A program made the position numbers and the translations under genes. From Streptomyces thinghirensis (GTDB lineage: Bacteria; Actinomycetota; Actinomycetia; Streptomycetales; Streptomycetaceae), in NCBI GenBank assembly GCA_021502835.1, contig JAKFGP010000065.1, positions 1 through 56,074 on the forward strand: a DNA stretch of 56,074 nt, given 5' to 3'. This document shows positions 46,985 through 56,074 of the stretch, piece after piece (within the stretch, counting starts at the first letter, position 1; every line of letters begins with the position of its first letter). The notes below the pieces were generated by a model. The model was not told the origin of the DNA. It did no database searches and was given only the letters and a program-made list of their open reading frames with translations.

Positions 46985-49055
46985 CTACCGCGCCGGCGTC
47001 GCGGCGGTGGGCGCCGGTGCGTAGCCGATGGGGCGGGCGGTGAAGGTTCCGCGGCCCCCTGGGTGCGGCTGAGCAGCCGCGTCGCGTAACCGAACAGTTC
47101 GGCCAGCGGCACGGTGGCCGGCACCGCACGGCCCGCGTCTCGGAGCCGGTGACCCGGCCGCGCCGCGCCGCGAGGTCGCCGAGCATCGCCGCCGACCGCG
47201 TCCTCGGGGACGGTGACCGTTACCTCCACGACCGGTTCCAGCAGGACCATCTCCGAGGCGCGCAGGGCGTCGCGGAGACCGAACCGGCCGGCGGTGCGGA
47301 AGGCCGTGTCCGAGGAGTCCTTCACGTGGGTCTGGCCGTCGGTGAGCGTGACCCGGAGCCCGGTCACCGGGTGACCGCCCAGCGGGCCCTCGGCCAGGGC
47401 GTCGCGGCAACCGGCCTCGACGGCCCGCACGAACTCCTGCGGCACGCGCCCGCCGACGACCGCCGAGCGGAACACGAAACCTCCGTCCTTCAGAGCCCAC
47501 CTCCGCGTCCTCCTCCCACGGCTCCACGTCGAGCACGACATGCGCGAACTGTCCCGCCCCGCCGTCCTGCTTGACGTGCCGGTGGACGAAGCCGGTCACA
47601 CCTTCGCCGACCGTCTCGCGGTACGCCACGCCCGGACGGCCCACGGCGACCTCCAGGCCGTGCTCGCGCCGGACTCGCTCCATGGCGACCTCCAGATGGA
47701 GTTCGCCCATGCCCGACAGAACGGTCTGGCCGGTTTCCGAGTCGGTCCGCACGGCCAGCGAGGGGTCTTCCTCGGTCAGCCGGGCCAGCGCCGAGGCCAG
47801 CCGGTCGGTGTCGGTGGAGCGCCGGGCCTCCACGGCCACGTGCACGACCGGTTCGGCCACGCCCGGAGGGCTCCAGGACGAGCGGGGCGCCCGGCGCGCA
47901 CAGGGTCGAGCCGGCGCGGGCGGACTCCAGCCCGACCACGGCGACGATGTCCCCGGCGACCGCCCGCTCCAGCGGGGTCGTGGCGGTCGGCGCGCACCCG
48001 CAGGATGCGGCCGACGCGCTCCGTGCGGCGGGTGCCCGCGTCCCCACACGGTGTCTCCTTCTCGATGGTGCCCGAGTACACCCGCAGGTACGTGAGCCGT
48101 CCCGTCGGGGTGGCGTTCACCTTGAACGCCGGTGCCGCCATCGGCGCCGCCGGGTCGGCGGGCCGTTCCTGCTCCGTGCCGTCGTGGGTGCCGCGTACCG
48201 GAGGTACGTCCAGCGGGGGACGGCAAGTAGGAGACGACGGCGTCCAGCAGCGGTTCGACGCCGCCGGTTGCGGTAGGCCGAGCCGCACAGCACCACCTAC
48301 GCCGTCGCCACCACGGGGTCAGGTCGCGCAAGCGTCGACGAGGGTGGCCGCGGTGAGCGCCTCCCGGTCGCAGAACTCCCTCCAGCGCGGCCGGGTGGCG
48401 TTCCGCCACCGCCTCCTCCAGCAGTCGGCGCCTGTGTGCTGCCTCCTCGCGCAGGACGCCGGGCACCGGCCCCTCCTCGGCCGTCTCCGCTCCGTCGGCC
48501 CACACCCAGGGCGCGCATGGGACCAGGTCGACGACGCCGGTGAAGCCGTCCTCGGCGCCGATGGGCAGCTGCACGACCAGGGAACCGGTGCAGCCGCTCA
48601 CGGATCGAGATGACGGCCGTGTCGAGGTCGGCGCCCGCGCGGTCCATCTTGTTGACGAACGCGATCCTCGGCACGCCGTGCCGGTCGGCCTGCCGCCACA
48701 CCGACTCGCTCTGCGGCTCCACACCGGCGACCGCGTCGAAGACGGCGACCGCACCGTCCAGCACGCGCAGGGAGCGCTCGACCTCGTCGGCGAAGTCGAC
48801 GTGCCCAAGGGTGTCGATCAGGTTGATCCGGTGACCGTCCCAGGAACAGCTGACGGCGCGGCGAAGATGGTGATGCCGCGATCGCGCTCCTGCGGATCGA
48901 AGTCGGTGACGGTCGTGCCGTCGTGGACCTCGCCGCGCTTGTAGGTGGTGCCGGTGGTGTAGAGGATCCGCTCGGTGACGGTGGTCTTGCCGGCGTCGAC
49001 ATGGGCAAGGATGCCCAGGTTGCGGACGGTAGTGAGGGGTTGTGTGGTTGCGCAC
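46985..49055 (-). CDS. fusA2: Elongation factor G paralogue
   Basis: Translational GTPase of about 690 residues. After frame repair the N-terminus reads [20 protein letters not shown] (G1), [12 protein letters not shown] switch (DRGITIF, G2), [20 protein letters not shown] (G3) and [12 protein letters not shown] (G4). Domain II has [20 protein letters not shown]. Domain IV is [20 protein letters not shown], and the end is [15 protein letters not shown]. Starts at GTG 49055 without a strong ribosome site. Streptomyces carry a second EF-G beside the housekeeping one; such paralogues may work under stress or antibiotic exposure. It is co-oriented with tRNA-Leu and a small peptide gene upstream. 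Frame changes are at about ten sites. Confidence 0.88.
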
Positions 49056-49141
49056 GGCCCGGTGGCCTTTCGCTGATCTGTGAAACCGATCTGTGAACAG
49101 GGCGGCGCGATTCCCGGGAGGAGGGGCTGAACGGGGCGACG

Positions 49142-49162
49142 GCCCGCCGTGTCACGGCGGGC
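49142..49162 (-). terminator. Strong hairpin in the EF-G leader
   Basis: GCCCGCCGTG-T-CACGGCGGGC is a 10-base perfect inverted repeat about 90 bases upstream of the EF-G start. It lies between a small peptide frame and EF-G on the same strand, so it may be an attenuator as well as a terminator. Confidence 0.5.
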
Positions 49163-49337
49163 GTGAGGGCTGATGCCGGGAGGAACGACCTCCTGGGCTC
49201 ACGCCGCGTCAGATGCTCGTCGCGGGCTTCCGGTGCCGGCCGCGCAGCGGACACCGGACGGCCGAGGACACCAGGATCACCTCGTACCGGGACGGGGGAA
49301 CGACGGCAGCGGTGCGGATACGCACGGCCCGGCCCCC

Positions 49338-49415
49338 TCACTCGGTGTCGACGTCGATCTCGACGTCGATGTTGATGTCGATGTGAGTGTAGGGAAGCCG
49401 GGCCGGGTGCCGCAT
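49338..49415 (-). CDS. Putative 25-residue peptide with Asp/Ile/Val repeat
   Basis: Begins ATG 49415 after AAAAGG and reads MRHPARLPYT followed by HIDINIDVEIDVDTE, stopping at TGA 49338-49340. Alternating acidic and beta-branched residues come from a GAC-rich tandem. It sits just downstream of tRNA-Leu and 280 bases upstream of EF-G. It might be a leader peptide or an unrelated low-complexity frame. No homologue is known to me. Confidence 0.35.
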   Translation of the reverse strand: MRHPARLPYTHIDINIDVEIDVDTE

Positions 49416-49443
49416 CGCCTTTTCGTCGGGCGCTCGACAACTT

Positions 49444-49477
49444 GAGATGCCGGCCGGGATCTCCCGGCCGGCATCTC
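49444..49477 (-). terminator. Terminator hairpin after tRNA-Leu
   Basis: Arms 49444-49458 and 49463-49477 form a perfect 15-base stem with an ATCT loop, 17 bases past the tRNA 3' end on the minus strand. It is a very stable GC-rich structure typical of actinobacterial terminators. Confidence 0.8.
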
Positions 49478-49494
49478 GTCTCTGCCTGACTTTG

Positions 49495-49579
49495 TGTCCG
49501 AGGGGGACTTGAACCCCCACGCCCGGATAAAGGGCACTAGCACCTCAAGCTAGCGCGTCTGCCATTCCGCCACCCGGAC
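49495..49579 (-). tRNA. tRNA-Leu (anticodon GAG)
   Basis: 85-base class II tRNA. The acceptor stem pairs GTCCGGG with CTCGGAC (one G-U). The D arm is TGGCGGAATGGCAGACGC-like. The anticodon arm is CTAGC-TTGAGGT-GCTAG, giving GAG, which reads CUC and CUU. A variable arm (GTGCCCTTTATCCGGGCGT region) is followed by a TTCAAGT T-loop. CCA is not encoded (the base after the discriminator A is C). Confidence 0.95.
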
Positions 49580-49718
49580 CAGGTGTCTGTCGCTTCGCGG
49601 GGCGTCCCCCGCGGCGACATGGACAACCATCCCAAGGTTTTGCAGTGCCTTTCACCTGCGTTTCCTTCCCTGAGCGGCGTTCCGGCACCGGCGGCCCCAC
49701 TGCGCCTAGGGTCGCACC

Positions 49719-51042
49719 ATGAGTGACTGGATGGTTACCCAGAGCCCGCTTCCGCGTCGCCGGCCGGGCGTTGTCGCCGCTCAGGGAGCATCTGCGGGAC
49801 ACGTTCTGGTTCGCGCCCACCGCGCCATGGTGGGCGTCTTCGTGGTGTGGCTGGTGGCCCAGGAACTCGACGCCGCCCTCGTCCGGTCGCTGCGGGACGA
49901 CGGTGACTACGACACACTGGCCGAGCTGCTAGGTTCGCGGGACGACGCGAAGACGGTGGTGTCCGTGGTCGGCTCGGCGATGATGACGTTCATCGGTGTG
50001 GTGTTCAGCATCTCGCTGGTCGCCGCAGATGGCGAGCGGGCAGTTCACCCCACGAGTGGTGCGGTTCTTCGTCCGCAGCCGGATCACGAAGGCGACCTTC
50101 GCGGTCTCCCTCGCCACCTTCGTCCTGACGCTGCTCGTCCTGACCTCCTACGACAGCGGCGCCGACCCCGACATCGTCACATCGGTCCCCCTGCTGCAGT
50201 CGGTGCTCACCCTCGTCATGGTCGCCCTGAGCCTGCTGCTGTTCGTGATGTACGTGAACGCGACGCTGCGGTTGATGCGGGTCAGTCATGTGATCGCCCG
50301 ATCGCCGCGGAGTCCTTCCGGGTGGCCGCGCTGATGCCCGTACCGGACGGGACGGTGGCAGGCGCTCCTCGGCCCGCGACCGCGTGGGTCGCCCACGACG
50401 GGCAGGCTCGGTGTGCTGCGGGACGTGCACCATCGCGCGGCTGGTACGGTGGCCCGTAAGTATGGCGTCGTGCTGCGGATGATCCCGCGCGATCGGTGAC
50501 TTCCCGGTGCCCGGCACTCCCGTCCTGGCGGTGCACGGCGGACAGGCCCCGCCGCGCCGGGCACCCTGGTACGCCCTGGCTGTCTGGGTGGAGTGCACCT
50601 TCCACCAGGATCTGGCCGTTCGACTCCGCCACTCCACCGCCATCGCTGCGGGCCCTGTCCAGCGCGGTCAACGCCCGATGACCGCCGTGCAGGCCCTGGA
50701 CCGCGTCGTGCAGATCCTGCCACCCCGTCCCGGCGGCCGCTGGACGCCGTCCGTGCACCGGGACCGGCGCGGGGGCGGTCCGGCTGCGCAGCCCGTGCCG
50801 GGCTGGACCGAGCTGGTGGATCTGGGGTTCACCGAGATCCGTGCCTCCGCCCGGGGAACGCCGCAGGTCACACGGTGTATGCTGGCCGGTCTCGACGACC
50901 TGCTGCGGCTCGCTCCGCCCGGACCGGCGCGAGCCGCTGCTGCGCCACCGCGAACTGCTGCGGCAGGCCGTCGAGCGGTCCGTGCCGGCCTCGGCGGACC
51001 GGGCCGCTCGGCCTTCAGCCGGACCGGCAGGGCATCGGCTGA
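49719..51042 (+). CDS. DUF2254 family membrane protein
   Basis: Predicted multi-pass membrane protein of about 440 residues. Starts at ATG 49719. Membrane segments are MVGVFVVWLVAQELDAALV, VVGSAMMTFIGVVFSISLVA, TKATFAVSLATFVLTLLVLT and VLTLVMVALSLLLFVMYVNA. The characteristic block is GQFTPRVVRFFVRSRITK. The cytosolic C-terminal half includes LRDVHIA, IGDFPVPGTPVL and MTAVQALDRVVQIL, ending LQPDRQGIG. The biochemical role of the family is not established. Frame changes are near 49770, 50030, 50305, 50400, 50575, 50650, 50730 and 50920. The end is 34 bases from the convergent aldehyde dehydrogenase. Confidence 0.88.
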
Positions 51043-51076
51043 AGGTCGGACGCCCCGTGCGCCCGGCTCACGGCCG

Positions 51077-52668
51077 TCACGGCATGAGGTGGTGGTCCGG
51101 GAAGTTCCAGGGCAGCCGCTCCTCCGCCGGGCCCCGCGTGACGGCGCGTACCAGCAACTCGCCGCCGACGAAGGCCCCGCGCCAGGACGCGCCGTGTTCC
51201 GCCGAACAGCTCGTCACGGTCACCGCGGAGCGCGGCACGCCGTGGCCGACCTTGAACGCGCGGATCTGCGGCGCCAGCCTGTCGTACGTCGCCGGGTCGT
51301 CCGTGGACAGCGTGGCCACCAGCGCGCCGTTGGAGGCGTTCATCGCGGCGAGCAGCTCGGCCTCGGTGTCGACCAGGACGATGGTGTCGACCGGGCCGAA
51401 CGGTTCCGCGTGGTGCAGCGGCGAGGACCGGGGCGGGTCCAGGAGCGTGACCGGCTGGACGTAGGCCGAGGTGTCCTGGCCGGGCAGGGAACCGCGCGTC
51501 CGCTGTGCTGCCGCGGTGCAGGGGTACGGCGCCGCGCTCGACGGCCTCGGCGACCTGGTCCCGCAGTTCCTTGGCCTTCGACGCGTTGATCACCGGCCCG
51601 AAGTCGAGCGTGGGGTACGGGTCCTCCGGTGCCCCGACGGCGAGCGGGTGGCCGACGCGCAGGGTGCGGACCGCCGGGAGGTAGGCCGCGAGGAACGCGT
51701 CGAACAGCCGGCGCTGGACGACGAAGCGCGGGTAGGCCGCGCAGCGCTGCTTGCCGTAGTCGAAGAGCCCTCGGGACCACCGCCGTGAGCGCGTCCCAGT
51801 CCGTGAAGTTCCAGATGCCCCAGGTGTTGAGTCCTTCCTGTTCGAGGATGTGCCGCTTGCCCAGGTCGGCGACGGCGGTGGCGACGGCGGCCTCCGGTGT
51901 CGCGGCCGCCGACGAAGGAGACGCAGCCGATCTCGGGCGCCCGCACCAGCGCCTGGGACAGCTCGCCTCCGCTGCCGCTGACGAGGGTGACGGGAATTCT
52001 CTCGCGGGCGGCGAGCGCGCAGGCCAGGGTCAGACAGGCGACACCGCCGTCGGTCGGGGTCTTGGCGATGACCGCGTTGCCCGCCAGTGCCTGTACCAGC
52101 AATGCGTGAACGAGCACGCTCATCGGGTAGTTCCAGCTCGCGATGTTGGACACCGGCCCGTCCAGCGGGGCCCTGCCTTCGGCCATCTCCTCGATGCCGT
52201 CGACGTACCAGCGCACACCGTCGACGGCCCGGTCGACGTCGGCCTGCGCGAGCCGCCAGGGCTTGCCGATCTCCCAGACGAGCAGCAGCGCGAGCAGTTC
52301 GCGGTGCTGGGCGAGGGCGTCGAGGGTGGCCGCGACGCGGGGCGCGGCGTTCGGTCAGGGGGACGTGGCGCCAGGCCCGGTGCTGGTCGAGGGACGCGCG
52401 TACGGCTTTCGTGGGCCGTCGCGCCGTCCAGCCGGGGCGGGCCGGTGATCGGGGTGCCGTCGACGGGGCTGGTGGCGGGCAGGACACGGCCGTCCGCCCG
52501 CCAGCCGGCGTTCCAGAGGTTGAGGACACGGTCGTCCCGGAACGCCTCGGGTGCGACGGTCAGGCAGCGCTGCCAGGCGTCGGCCCAGGAGGTGCCGGAC
52601 TTGAGGACGAGCGCGGACGCGGCGGCCGTCGTCCCCGTGACCGGTGTCGCGTCCGCGGCGGATGTCAT
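51077..52668 (-). CDS. Aldehyde dehydrogenase family protein
   Basis: NAD(P)-dependent oxidation of an aldehyde or acyl compound. Starts [20 protein letters not shown] (ATG 52668, overlapping the sucD stop). Conserved blocks are [50 protein letters not shown] (cofactor), [26 protein letters not shown] and [20 protein letters not shown]. The catalytic cysteine lies in [20 protein letters not shown], and a late block is [20 protein letters not shown]. It ends [10 protein letters not shown] at 51077. It is translationally coupled to sucCD, so it may act on succinate semialdehyde, a glyoxylate/oxalate-type acyl, or another short aldehyde. Frame changes are near 51480, 51775, 51895 and 52345. Confidence 0.85.
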
Positions 52669-53569
52669 ACGGCGGCTCCGTCCCGTGCTTCGCGCCCCAG
52701 GGCGGCGGCGACGTGGCGTGCCGTCCCGGTCGGCGTGCTGCCGACCCGCACCCCCGGCGGCCTCCAGCGCGTCCCTCTTCGCCTGCGCGGTGCCCGAGGA
52801 CCCGGACACGATCGCGCCGGCGTGGCCCATGGTCCGTCCCTCGGGCGCCGTGAAGCCGGCGATGTAGCCGACGACCGGCTTGGTGACGTGGTCGCGGATG
52901 TAGGCCGCCGCGCGCTCCTCCGCGTCGCCGCCGATCTCGCCGATGAGGACGACAGCTCGGTGTCGGGGTCGTCCTGGAACGCGGCGAGGCAGTCGATGTG
53001 GCTGGTGCCGACGACCGGGTCGCCGCCGATGCCGACGCAGGTCGAGAAGCCGATGTCGCGCAGCTCGTACATGAGTTGATAGGGTGAGCGTGCCCGATTT
53101 GGAGACCAGTCCGATGCGGCCGGACTTGGTGATGTCGGGCGGGATGATGCCCGCGTTGGACTGGCCGGGCGTGATCACGCCGGGACAGTTGGGGCCGATG
53201 ACGCGGGTGCCCCTGGTCCCGGCGTACGCGGTGAAGGCGACGGAGTCGTGGACCGGGATGCCATCGGTGATGACGACGGCGAGGCCGATGCCGGCGTCGG
53301 CGGCCTCGACGACCGCCGCCCTGGCGAAGGCGGGGCGGCACGAACACGACGGTGACGTCCGCGCCGGTGCGTTCGACGCCCTCGCGCACCGATCCGAAGA
53401 CCGGCACGGCCCGCTCGTCGAACTCCACGGTGCGGCCCGCCTTGCGCGGGTTGACGCCGCCGACCACGTCCGTACCGGCGGCCAGCATGCGGCGGGTGTG
53501 CTTCATGCCCTCGGCGCCGGTCATGCCCTGGACGAGGACCTTGCTCTCCTGGGTGAGGTAGATCGCCAT
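52665..53569 (-). CDS. sucD: Succinate-CoA ligase, alpha subunit
   Basis: CoA-binding subunit of succinyl-CoA synthetase. Starts [20 protein letters not shown] at ATG 53569. CoA-domain blocks are [28 protein letters not shown] (here [20 protein letters not shown]) and [15 protein letters not shown]. The phosphorylated His is in [20 protein letters not shown]. About 300 residues, normal length. Frame changes are near 52755, 52950, 53085 and 53335. The 14-base gap to sucC and the ATGA overlap with the aldehyde dehydrogenase gene show a three-gene operon. It is probably a second SucCD set separate from the TCA-cycle copy. Confidence 0.93.
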
Positions 53570-53583
53570 GTCGTCCTGTCTCC

Positions 53584-54729
53584 TTATCCGGCGGTGGATG
53601 CCGCGGTGGCGAGTCGGGCGGCACGCGGGCGGCGCCGTCCATGGTGGTGGCCTGTTCGACGAGCGGGTGCGCGCGTGCGTCGAGCAGGGCCTCGGCCCTG
53701 GCGGCGCTGTTGCCCTCGAGGCGTACGACGAGCGGTTTGGTCAGCCTGACCTCCTCCAGGGCCCGGACGATGCCGTCGGCGATCGCGTCGCAGGCGGTGA
53801 TGCCGCCGAAGACGTTGACGAGGACGGACTTCACGGCGGGGTCGGAGAGGACGACCGAGAGTCCGTCGGCCATGACCCGGGCGGAGGCGCCGCCGCCGAT
53901 GTCGAGGAAGTTCGCGGGCCGGGCACCGCAGCCGGCGACCACGTCGAGCGTCGACATGACCAGGCCCGCGCCGTTGCCGATGACGCCCACCTCGCCGTCG
54001 AGCCTGACGTAGTTCAAGCTTCCTTGGCCGCGGCCCGGCGCCTCCAGCGGGTCCGCGGACGCCGTCCGCTCGCCGCCCCAACGGGACTGGCGGAAGGCGG
54101 CGTTGTCATCGAGGGTGACCTTTCCGTCGAGAGCCACGATGCCCCCTGTGCCGTCCGGACGAGCGGGTTGACCTCGACGAGGAGGGCGTCCTCGCGGACC
54201 AGTACCTCCCAGAGCCGTACGAGTACGTCGACGGTCTGCGGGGGCAGGCCGGCGGCGTCCGCGATGCGTGCCGCCGCGCCGTGGTCACGCCCTCGGCCGG
54301 ATCGACGGGGATCCGCGCCACGGCCCCGGGCCGCCTCGGCCGCGACCTGCCTCATCTCCGTGCCGCCCTCGGCGGAGGCGATCGCGAGGAAGCGACCGGG
54401 CCGCGCGGTCGAGGACGTAGGAGACGTAGAACTCCCGGTCGATGTCGACCGGTTCGGCGAGCATCACCGTGCCGACGGTGTGCCCCTTGATGTCCATGCC
54501 GAGGATCCGGCGTGCCGCGTGTTCGGCTGCTGCCGGGTCGGCGGCGAGCCGCACTCCGCCCGCCTTGCCCCGCCCGCCGGTTTTCACCTGCGCCTTGACG
54601 ACGGGCGCGTCCGCCGAGGGCGCGGGCGATCCCACGGGCCCGGTCGGGCGAGTCGGTGACCTCGGCCCTCGGCACCACGATGCCGTGTTTCTCGAGGAGT
54701 TCCCTTGCCTGGTGTTCGTACAGGTCCAT
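53584..54729 (-). CDS. sucC: Succinate-CoA ligase, beta subunit
   Basis: ATP-grasp subunit. Starts [20 protein letters not shown] at ATG 54729 behind AGGAG. Then [20 protein letters not shown] (nucleotide binding), [45 protein letters not shown] and [20 protein letters not shown], ending near 53584. Normal length of about 380 residues. Frame changes are near 53620, 54015, 54140, 54290, 54385 and 54618. Operon partner of sucD. It is divergent from an oxalyl-CoA decarboxylase-like gene across a 142-base region with a strong inverted repeat. Confidence 0.93.
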
Positions 54730-54796
54730 TCCGGCTCCTGACTGAAAGTGCCGCACGCCCCTGGACACCACCCACTGGATGCGGGATAACAAGCTT

Positions 54797-54820
54797 CATA
54801 CAGTATTCGTCGACTGTATG
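54797..54820. promoter_or_regulatory. Perfect 8-8-8 inverted repeat in the divergent region
   Basis: CATACAGT (54797-54804) and ACTGTATG (54813-54820) are exact reverse complements, spaced by eight bases. The site lies between divergent sucC and the decarboxylase-like gene, in a locally AT-richer stretch. It resembles operators of GntR/IclR-type regulators of acyl or organic-acid genes. Confidence 0.6.
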
Positions 54821-54871
54821 CAACGTACCGCGAGAGCGCCCCAACCCCTCGTGAAGGGACAGGACTTCGCC

Positions 54872-56074
54872 ATGCCCGACGACACCCAGGACGTCATTTC
54901 CGGCGGTCACCTCGTTGCCAAGGCACTCAAGGCCGAGGGGTCGACCGCATCTACACGCTGTGCGGCGGCCACATCATCGACATCTACGACGGTTGCGTCG
55001 ACGAGGGCATCGAGGTCGTCGACGTACGCCACGAGCAGGTCGCCGCGCACGCCGCCGACGGTTACGCCCGCATCACCGGCAAGCCCGGCTGCGCGGTGGT
55101 CACCGCGTGGACCGGGTACGACCGACGCCGTCACCGGTGTCGCCAACGCCTTCCGCGCCGAGTCGCCGATGCTGCTGATCGGCGGTCAGGGCGCGCACAC
55201 CCAGCACAAGATGGGGGTCCCTCCAGGACCTGCCGCACGTCGACATGATGACGCCGATCACCAAGTTCGCGGCGACCGTGCCGACACCGCGCGGGCCGCC
55301 GACATGGTGTCGATGGCGTTCCGCGAGTGCTACCACGGGGCGCCCGGGCCCTCCTTCCTGGAGATCCCGCGCGACGTGCTGGACGCCAAGGTGCCGACCG
55401 AGAAGGCGCGGGCCCCGGAAGGCCGGGGCCTACCGCGCCTCGACCCGTTCGGGCGGCGACCCGGAGGCGGTCGAGCGGCTCGCCGACCTCCTGGTCCACG
55501 CGGAGAAGCCGGCCGTCCTGCTCGGCAGCCAGGTGTGGACCACCCGCGCGACCGAAGCAGCCGTCGAACTGGTCCGCACCCTGAACGTCCCGGCGTACAT
55601 GAACGGCGCCGGACGCGGCACCCTGGCGCCCGGCGACCCGCACCACTCCCAGTTGTCGCGCCGGTACGCCTTCTCCAACGCCGACGTCATCGTCATCGTG
55701 GGCACGCCCTTCGACTTCCGTATGGGTTACGGCAAGCGGCTCTCCCCGGACGCGACCATCGTGCAGATCGACCTCGACTACCGCACCGTCGGCAAGAACC
55801 GCGACATCGACCTCGGCATCGTCGGCGACGCGGGGCTCGTCCTGCAGTCGGTGACCGAGGCCGCGTCGGGGGGGGGTCAACGGTGGCGCGTCGAAGCGCA
55901 AGGAATGGCTCGACGAGCTGCGCGCGGCCGAGCAGACCGCGCTGGACAAGCGGCTGCCGCAGCTCAGGTCGGACGCTCTCCCCCATCCACCCGTACCGGC
56001 TGGTCAGCGAGATCAACGACTTCCTCACCGAGGACCTCGGTCTACATCGGCGACGGCGGCGACATCGTCACCTT
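54872..56074 (+). CDS. Thiamine-diphosphate enzyme, oxalyl-CoA decarboxylase-like (partial)
   Basis: Starts at ATG 54872 ([20 protein letters not shown]); GTG 54851 is in frame upstream. The N-terminal pyrimidine domain has [20 protein letters not shown] and the catalytic Glu in [19 protein letters not shown]. Then [20 protein letters not shown] and [20 protein letters not shown]. The middle domain has [20 protein letters not shown] and [20 protein letters not shown]. The window ends in the C-terminal cofactor domain ([10 protein letters not shown]). This is the acetolactate-synthase-like superfamily. Assignment to oxalyl-CoA decarboxylase rests on the sucCD neighbours and on recollection of the S. 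coelicolor locus, so it is tentative. Frame changes are near 54940, 55112, 55217, 55283, 55420, 55870 and 55977. Confidence 0.8.
   Translation, partial: MPDDTQDVISGGHLVAKALKAEGSTASTRCAAATSSTSTTVASTRASRSSTYATSRSPRTPPTVTPASPASPAARWSPRGPGTTDAVTGVANAFRAESPMLLIGGQGAHTQHKMGVPPGPAARRHDDADHQVRGDRADTARAADMVSMAFRECYHGAPGPSFLEIPRDVLDAKVPTEKARAPEGRGLPRLDPFGRRPGGGRAARRPPGPRGEAGRPARQPGVDHPRDRSSRRTGPHPERPGVHERRRTRHPGARRPAPLPVVAPVRLLQRRRHRHRGHALRLPYGLRQAALPGRDHRADRPRLPHRRQEPRHRPRHRRRRGARPAVGDRGRVGGGSTVARRSARNGSTSCARPSRPRWTSGCRSSGRTLSPIHPYRLVSEINDFLTEDLGLHRRRRRHRHL

Noticed and set aside
46985..49055. Tetracycline ribosomal-protection protein
   Set aside because: Domain blocks such as the NKMDR and domain IV regions follow EF-G; no feature specific to Tet/Otr proteins was seen.
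49495..49579. Integration site at the tRNA-Leu
   Set aside because: No integrase gene and no repeated 3' tRNA segment was seen in the window.

Overview
The window is high-GC DNA with strong G/C preference at third codon positions, GTG/TTG starts, ATGA/GTGA stop-start overlaps and gene families typical of Streptomyces. The order tkt-tal-zwf-opcA-pgi-gnd, then a GTP cyclohydrolase II / creatininase / PTPS-homologue cluster, resembles from memory the S. coelicolor SCO6663-SCO6648 region; the EF-G, aldehyde dehydrogenase, sucCD and oxalyl-CoA decarboxylase-like genes resemble the SCO658x region. Almost every gene carries single-base indels, including housekeeping ones, so I treat most disruptions as probable sequence error. 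Coordinates join the correct frames.

Layout. 1-2.5 kb: end of a LuxR regulator and a broken MMPL transporter. 2.5-12.1 kb: an AraC regulator divergent from a tightly coupled pentose-phosphate operon (tkt, tal, zwf, opcA, pgi, gnd). 12.2-13.7 kb: a membrane-anchored hypothetical protein. 13.6-18.7 kb: a dehydroshikimate/quinate-type module (QsuB-like dehydratase, shikimate dehydrogenase, TetR regulator, MFS symporter). 18.9-20.1 kb: a serine hydrolase.

20.1-27.8 kb: a cluster built around a GTP cyclohydrolase II with Met in place of the Tyr105 equivalent, expected to stop at the formylated pyrimidine FAPy. It also holds a creatininase-family hydrolase (a plausible deformylase, as in archaeal ArfB), a PTPS homologue that has lost its catalytic residues, a glycosyltransferase, a methyltransferase with a 36-bp repeat tract, a dehydrogenase, a multi-pass membrane protein and a CDP-alcohol phosphatidyltransferase. 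I judge this the most interesting system here.

28.0-33.2 kb: an MFS protein, a DppB-DppC-like permease region and a family-5 binding lipoprotein behind a Zur-box-like sequence, an arrangement like a metallophore (Cnt-type) export/import system, plus a GNAT acetyltransferase. 33.3-39.0 kb: secreted proteins (GH81 glucanase, esterase, phosphodiester glycosidase). 39.0-46.7 kb: a coupled cassette of two unknown genes, a vWA protein, a MoxR-type AAA+ ATPase and a DUF5682-like protein. 47.0-49.6 kb: a second EF-G, a possible leader peptide and tRNA-Leu(GAG). 49.7-51.0 kb: a DUF2254 membrane protein. 51.1-56.1 kb: aldehyde dehydrogenase, sucD and sucC divergent from an oxalyl-CoA decarboxylase-like gene that runs off the end, with a perfect 8-8-8 inverted repeat between them.
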